DNA of 9,802 nt from Pseudomonadota bacterium (GTDB taxonomy: Bacteria; Pseudomonadota; Alphaproteobacteria; Rhizobiales; Devosiaceae). Under the pieces are notes generated by a model, which was not told where the DNA came from, did not search any database, and saw nothing but the letters and a program-made list of their open reading frames with translations. Shown here one piece after another: positions 7,684 through 9,802 of this stretch. The DNA is taken from NCBI GenBank assembly GCA_023430705.1, contig JAEYZJ010000373.1, forward strand, positions 1-9,802, in the 5' to 3' direction. The translations under genes were made by a program, and so were the position numbers. Numbering within the stretch: position 1 is the stretch's first letter; each line of letters starts with the position of its first letter.

Positions 7684-8340
7684 ATGGCAAGTTCGTTGCG
7701 GAGCACGGAGAAGGCAGACAGCGCCGAGGAGACCGGCCGTTCGGCCCAGAAGCGCAAGGCTATCCTCGATGCCGCGACCGAGGTCTTCCTCGCCAGCGGC
7801 TATCTCGGCACCAACATGGATGAGATCGCGGCCTTGTCGGGGGTTTCCAAGCAGACAATCTACAAGCACTTCACCAGCAAGGAAGCGTTGTTCGTCGAGA
7901 TCGTAACCTCGATGAGCAACCAGGCCGGCGACCGGGTGGGCAGCGAGCCGCTTGTGTTCGATGGCGGTGACCTCAAGACATTCCTCGAGAACTACGCGAT
8001 CCGGCAACTGACCGTGGTGGTGCAGCCGCGGCTGATGCAGCTGCGGCGCCTGGTGATTGGTGAAGTTGGCCAGTTCCCCGACCTGGCCCGGGCGCTCTAC
8101 GAGGCCGGTCCGAAGCGGGCCATGACCTCGCTTGCCGAGTTGTTCGAGCAGCTGGGCAAGCGCGGCCTGCTCAGGGTCGACGACCCCTGGACCGCAGCGT
8201 CGCATTACAACTGGCTCGTGATGTCGGAGGCGCTGAACGCGGCGATGTTGCTCGGCGACGCGGCCATTCCGCCGAAAGCCCAGCTCGAGCGCTACGCCCG
8301 GGACGGCGTGTGCGTCTTCCTCGCGGCCTACGGCGCGTAG
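7684..8340 (+). CDS. TetR/AcrR-family regulator, AefR-like C-terminal domain
   Basis: This 218-residue repressor should release DNA when a small ligand enters its C-terminal pocket; the ligand is unknown. The N-terminal TetR domain begins near residue 23 (KRKAILDAATEVFLASGY), with the helix-turn-helix at about 45-63 (MDEIAALSGVSKQTIYKHF) followed by TSKEALF. The C-terminal part, with LRRLVIGEVGQFPDLARALYEAGP, resembles the AefR-like TetR_C domain. I start it at ATG 7684. The frame stays open to TTG 7627, but that would place codons inside operator O2. No strong ribosome-binding site is visible before 7684 (GGGA nine bases away), which suits a weakly expressed regulator. The twin operators upstream argue that it controls the divergent hydrolase, and probably itself. 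Confidence 0.93.
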   Translation: MASSLRSTEKADSAEETGRSAQKRKAILDAATEVFLASGYLGTNMDEIAALSGVSKQTIYKHFTSKEALFVEIVTSMSNQAGDRVGSEPLVFDGGDLKTFLENYAIRQLTVVVQPRLMQLRRLVIGEVGQFPDLARALYEAGPKRAMTSLAELFEQLGKRGLLRVDDPWTAASHYNWLVMSEALNAAMLLGDAAIPPKAQLERYARDGVCVFLAAYGA

Positions 8341-8364
8341 CCAGCCGCCCTGTCCTGAGCAGAA

Positions 8365-8397
8365 ACGACGAGGCCCGCAAACTGCGGGCCCTGTCGT
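8365..8397. terminator. Bidirectional terminator hairpin between tetR and dksA
   Basis: GGCCCGC (8372-8378) and GCGGGCC (8384-8390) pair around a 5-base loop. An outer ACGAC/GTCGT stem (8365-8369, 8393-8397) extends it across a two-base mismatch. Read leftward it is followed by a short TTT run, fitting a dksA terminator. It also ends the convergent regulator gene. The outer arm touches the last base of the dksA stop. Confidence 0.75.
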
Positions 8398-8810
8398 CAT
8401 TCGTCGCGGTAAACCTTCTCGCGGCGCTCGTGCATTTCCTGGGCTTCCAAGGAGAGCGTGGCGATGGGCCGGGCATCAAGGCGGGCGATGCCGATCGGAT
8501 CGCCAGTCTCCTCGCAGTAGCCGTAGGTCCCGTCCTCGATCCGCTTCAACGCCGCATCGATCTTGCTGATCAACTTGCGCTGCCGGTCGCGGGTCCTCAG
8601 TTCGAGCGCCCGATCACTTTCCGATGAGGCCCGGTCGGCCATGTCGGGGTGATTTTGGCTCTCTTCCTGCAGGTTCTCCAGAGTTTCGCGGCTCTCCCGA
8701 AGGATTTCCTCTTTCCATCGCTCCAGCTTCTGCCGGAAATACTCCCGCTGGCGCGGGTTCATGAAAGGCTCGTCCTCGGTAGGACGATAATCAAGAACAT
8801 CCGTCGACAT
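8397..8810 (-). CDS. dksA: RNA polymerase-binding transcription factor DksA, alphaproteobacterial single-cysteine type
   Basis: This 137-residue protein should bind in the RNA polymerase secondary channel and, with ppGpp, adjust promoters during nutrient stress. The coiled-coil tip keeps the D-x-x-D-x-A motif (D56, D59, A61). The stretch LELRTRDRQRKLISKIDAALKRIEDGTYGYCE matches DksA closely. The four zinc cysteines of the E. coli protein correspond here to C99, T102, S120 and A123, so no zinc site is possible. This is known for alphaproteobacterial DksA and resembles zinc-independent DksA2 of Pseudomonas. The start ATG 8810 gives the typical N-terminus with EDEPFMNPRQREYF; only a weak GAG lies upstream, and ATG 8762 is a less likely internal start. 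It has its own strong promoter. It lies downstream of fliX on the same strand, 114 bp apart. Confidence 0.95.
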   Translation of the reverse strand: MSTDVLDYRPTEDEPFMNPRQREYFRQKLERWKEEILRESRETLENLQEESQNHPDMADRASSESDRALELRTRDRQRKLISKIDAALKRIEDGTYGYCEETGDPIGIARLDARPIATLSLEAQEMHERREKVYRDE

Positions 8811-8845
8811 TGTGACTCGATTCCAAAACGCCCCTAGTCCCGCGC

Positions 8846-8875
8846 CTTATAGTGGCCGCTGGGTACTTCCTGCAA
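8846..8875 (-). promoter_or_regulatory. Candidate sigma-70 promoter of dksA
   Basis: On the minus strand TTGCAG (8875-8870) and TATAAG (8851-8846) are 18 bases apart, matching -35 at 4 of 6 and -10 at 5 of 6 positions. Transcription would start about 28 bases before the dksA ATG. Confidence 0.6.
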
Positions 8876-8906
8876 GCATTGAAAAGTTGGTGATCAATAT
8901 GTGTGC

Positions 8907-8935
8907 TCCCGGCGCACCGCGGCGTCAGGCCGGGA
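8907..8935 (-). terminator. Weak hairpin at the end of fliX
   Basis: TCCCGGC (8907-8913) pairs with GCCGGGA (8929-8935) around 15 bases. The stem covers the last codons and stop of fliX. No T-run follows, so it may attenuate read-through into dksA or protect the 3' end instead of terminating. Confidence 0.3.
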
Positions 8936-9359
8936 ACAGTCCCCGCTTGGCCAATTCTACCCGCGCTCTCAGCTCGATATCATCGAGAACAGCGTTGAGA
9001 CCCGGCTCGGCGCGCTCCCGCGCCTGGGACATGACGGCCATGAGCTGGTTGAGGCGCCCCTCCGACATCTGCCCGGCCAGCAGATCCGCCTTCAACCCTT
9101 CGAGCGCGTCGATCAACTGCGTTCCCCGCCGGATAAGCTTGCGGCGTTTCTGAAGGGGGTCGTCCACGGCCTGGAGCGCGAGCAACGCGTCTATGGACGT
9201 GGTCGGCCCTGCTGCGGCAGTGGGCCGGGCGTCGGAGGCCTGCGCGCCCTCCCCGATCTGGAACGTCCCCGTGGACGACCGCATGGGCGAGCGCCCGGAG
9301 ACGTTGGAAATCCGCGTATTGCCGTCGATCCGCACCGGACTCACCTGCTCTTGCACCAT
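8925..9359 (-). CDS. fliX: Flagellar assembly regulator FliX
   Basis: FliX is an alphaproteobacterial regulator known from Caulobacter to link early basal-body assembly to FlbD, the activator of sigma-54 flagellar genes. The predicted protein (144 residues from ATG 9359) has a variable Ser/Thr/Gly-rich N-terminal third. The conserved helical C-terminal part follows: SIDALLALQAVDDPLQKRR, then a helix ending near QLIDALEGLKADLL, then MSEGRLNQLMAVM and a final LDDIELRARVELAKRG. The start is uncertain. TTG 9389 is the longest, ATG 9359 has a poor ribosome-binding site, and GTG 9335 (VRIDGN) fits the family's short N-terminus and the CtrA box position better. It is divergent from flgI and followed by dksA, an arrangement I associate with alphaproteobacterial flagellar regions. 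Confidence 0.9.
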   Translation of the reverse strand: MVQEQVSPVRIDGNTRISNVSGRSPMRSSTGTFQIGEGAQASDARPTAAAGPTTSIDALLALQAVDDPLQKRRKLIRRGTQLIDALEGLKADLLAGQMSEGRLNQLMAVMSQARERAEPGLNAVLDDIELRARVELAKRGLFPA

Positions 9360-9360
9360 G

Positions 9361-9373
9361 GGCAAATTCTGCC
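9361..9373. promoter_or_regulatory. GGCA-N5-TGCC palindrome, copy 1
   Basis: GGCA-AATTC-TGCC overlaps the region just upstream of fliX ATG 9359. The same architecture recurs at 9404-9416, with centres 43 bp (about four turns) apart on either side of the CtrA box. A flagellar regulator such as FlbD is a guess for the binding protein. Confidence 0.4.
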
Positions 9374-9381
9374 GCCATCCG

Positions 9382-9396
9382 TTAATCAAGGGTTAA
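9382..9396. promoter_or_regulatory. CtrA-type binding site TTAA-N7-TTAA
   Basis: TTAA (9382-9385), seven bases, then TTAA (9393-9396) and CC match the full CtrA recognition pattern TTAA-N7-TTAAC. In Caulobacter CtrA directly controls fliX and other early flagellar genes. The box is 23-37 bp before ATG 9359, or 47-61 bp before GTG 9335. Confidence 0.7.
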
Positions 9397-9403
9397 CCTG
9401 CCC

Positions 9404-9416
9404 GGCAGGACTTGCC
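9404..9416. promoter_or_regulatory. GGCA-N5-TGCC palindrome, copy 2
   Basis: GGCA-GGACT-TGCC matches the arms and spacing of the element at 9361-9373. It also overlaps a perfect CCTGCC-C-GGCAGG palindrome (9397-9409). Its centre is about 108 bp before the sigma-54 start predicted for flgI, the usual distance for an enhancer-binding protein. Confidence 0.4.
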
Positions 9417-9461
9417 GCTCACCACGTGCCTCACGCCGTTTTGCGTCGTTTTCCGATGCAA

Positions 9462-9474
9462 TCTCAACCACTTG
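9462..9474 (+). promoter_or_regulatory. IHF-like site
   Basis: TCTCAA-CCAC-TTG fits the IHF consensus WATCAA-N4-TTR with one mismatch. It lies between the putative enhancer (9404-9416) and the sigma-54 promoter at 9492, where DNA bending would be expected. The match is degenerate and could be chance. Confidence 0.3.
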
Positions 9475-9491
9475 CTTCGCCGCCATGCGGT

Positions 9492-9507
9492 TGGCACGGT
9501 TCTCGCT
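9492..9507 (+). promoter_or_regulatory. Sigma-54 (-24/-12) promoter of flgI
   Basis: TGGCACG-GTTC-TCGCT matches the sigma-54 consensus TGGCACG-N4-TTGCW with one mismatch. The GG (9493-9494) and GC (9505-9506) pairs are at the exact 12-base spacing. Transcription would start near 9518, 41 bases before the flgI ATG. A weaker GG/GC pair with the same spacing follows at 9515-9530. Confidence 0.65.
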
Positions 9508-9558
9508 ACTCCTCTGGCAAACACGGCGCATGGGGATGCGTCGAACCGGGGACTGCAG

Positions 9559-9802
9559 ATGGCCAAGTTCAACCTCAAGCGCGCACTGCTCGGCATCATT
9601 ACTGCGGCGGTACTCCTGCCACAGCCGAGCATCAGCTACGCCGCAGCGGCGCGCATCAAGGACATCGTCAACATCGAGGGCGTCCGTGACAACCAGCTGG
9701 TCGGTTACGGCCTCGTGGTCGGGCTCAACGGCACGGGCGACGGTCTCAACAACTCGCCCTTCACCAAGCAGAGCCTGCAGGCCATGCTCGAGCGGCTAGG
9801 GG
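9559..9802 (+). CDS. flgI: Flagellar basal-body P-ring protein FlgI, N-terminal part
   Basis: FlgI is exported to the periplasm and assembles the P-ring, the bushing around the flagellar rod in the peptidoglycan layer. The window holds the first 81 codons; the gene continues past the right edge. Residues 1-28 are a signal peptide: MAKFNLKR, a hydrophobic core, and a cut after S26-Y27-A28. The mature start ARIKDIVNIEGVRDNQLVGYGLVVGLNGTGD is the characteristic, highly conserved N-terminus of FlgI. SPFTKQSLQAMLERLG follows, also typical. The start is ATG 9559 with GGGGA about six bases upstream. It is divergent from fliX, and a sigma-54-type promoter lies in front, consistent with a mid-hierarchy flagellar gene. 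Confidence 0.95.
   Translation, partial: MAKFNLKRALLGIITAAVLLPQPSISYAAAARIKDIVNIEGVRDNQLVGYGLVVGLNGTGDGLNNSPFTKQSLQAMLERLG

Noticed and set aside
7675..8400. 241-codon minus-strand open frame over the TetR gene
   Set aside because: It is a reverse-strand shadow with no family resemblance and spans the terminator hairpin.
8901..9689. 262-codon plus-strand open frame over fliX and the flgI promoter
   Set aside because: It is a shadow in GC-rich DNA. It crosses the CtrA and sigma-54 motifs and runs out of frame through the start of flgI.
9485..9799. 104-codon plus-strand open frame over the flgI start
   Set aside because: It is Ser/Arg/Thr-rich and out of frame with flgI, whose signal peptide and conserved N-terminus are unmistakable.

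Overview
The window looks like an ordinary chromosomal segment of a GC-rich alphaproteobacterium, probably in or near the order Hyphomicrobiales. The pointers are: a FliX homologue divergent from flgI; a CtrA-type TTAA-N7-TTAA box between them; a DksA with one cysteine instead of a full zinc finger; and a compact sugar ABC transporter ending in a single-domain ATPase. I see no rRNA, tRNA, CRISPR array, transposase or phage gene. No gap between genes exceeds 300 bp.

Layout. Bases 1-115 (-) hold the 5' end of a UPF0303/heme-degrading-domain-like gene. Bases 352-3507 (+) form a two-gene unit: an M32 metallocarboxypeptidase, then an EntS-like MFS exporter with a C-terminal ABM-like domain. Bases 3693-6638 (+) form a three-gene ABC importer unit of the ribose/fructose class (binding protein, permease, ATPase). 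It has its own candidate promoter, a leader hairpin, and a hairpin that can mask the permease ribosome-binding site. Bases 6644-8340 hold an alpha/beta hydrolase (-) divergent from an AefR-like TetR regulator (+), with two near-identical palindromic operators between them. Bases 8397-9802 hold dksA (-), fliX (-) and the start of flgI (+).

How the genes work together. The peptidase and exporter are probably cotranscribed, but no shared pathway is evident. The ABC genes should form one importer; its sugar is unknown because no catabolic gene or LacI-type regulator lies beside it. The TetR protein very likely represses the hydrolase and perhaps itself. The 199-bp fliX-flgI region carries the densest regulatory layout: a CtrA box between two matching GGCA-N5-TGCC palindromes, then a one-mismatch IHF-like site, then a sigma-54 -24/-12 promoter 52 bp before flgI. 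This resembles the Caulobacter-type flagellar hierarchy (CtrA, then FliX/FlbD, then sigma-54 genes).

I did not find a new multi-gene system. The items most worth a second look are regulatory: the flagellar divergon, the twin TetR operators, the hydrolase's two possible starts (exported or cytosolic), and the hairpins of the ABC operon.
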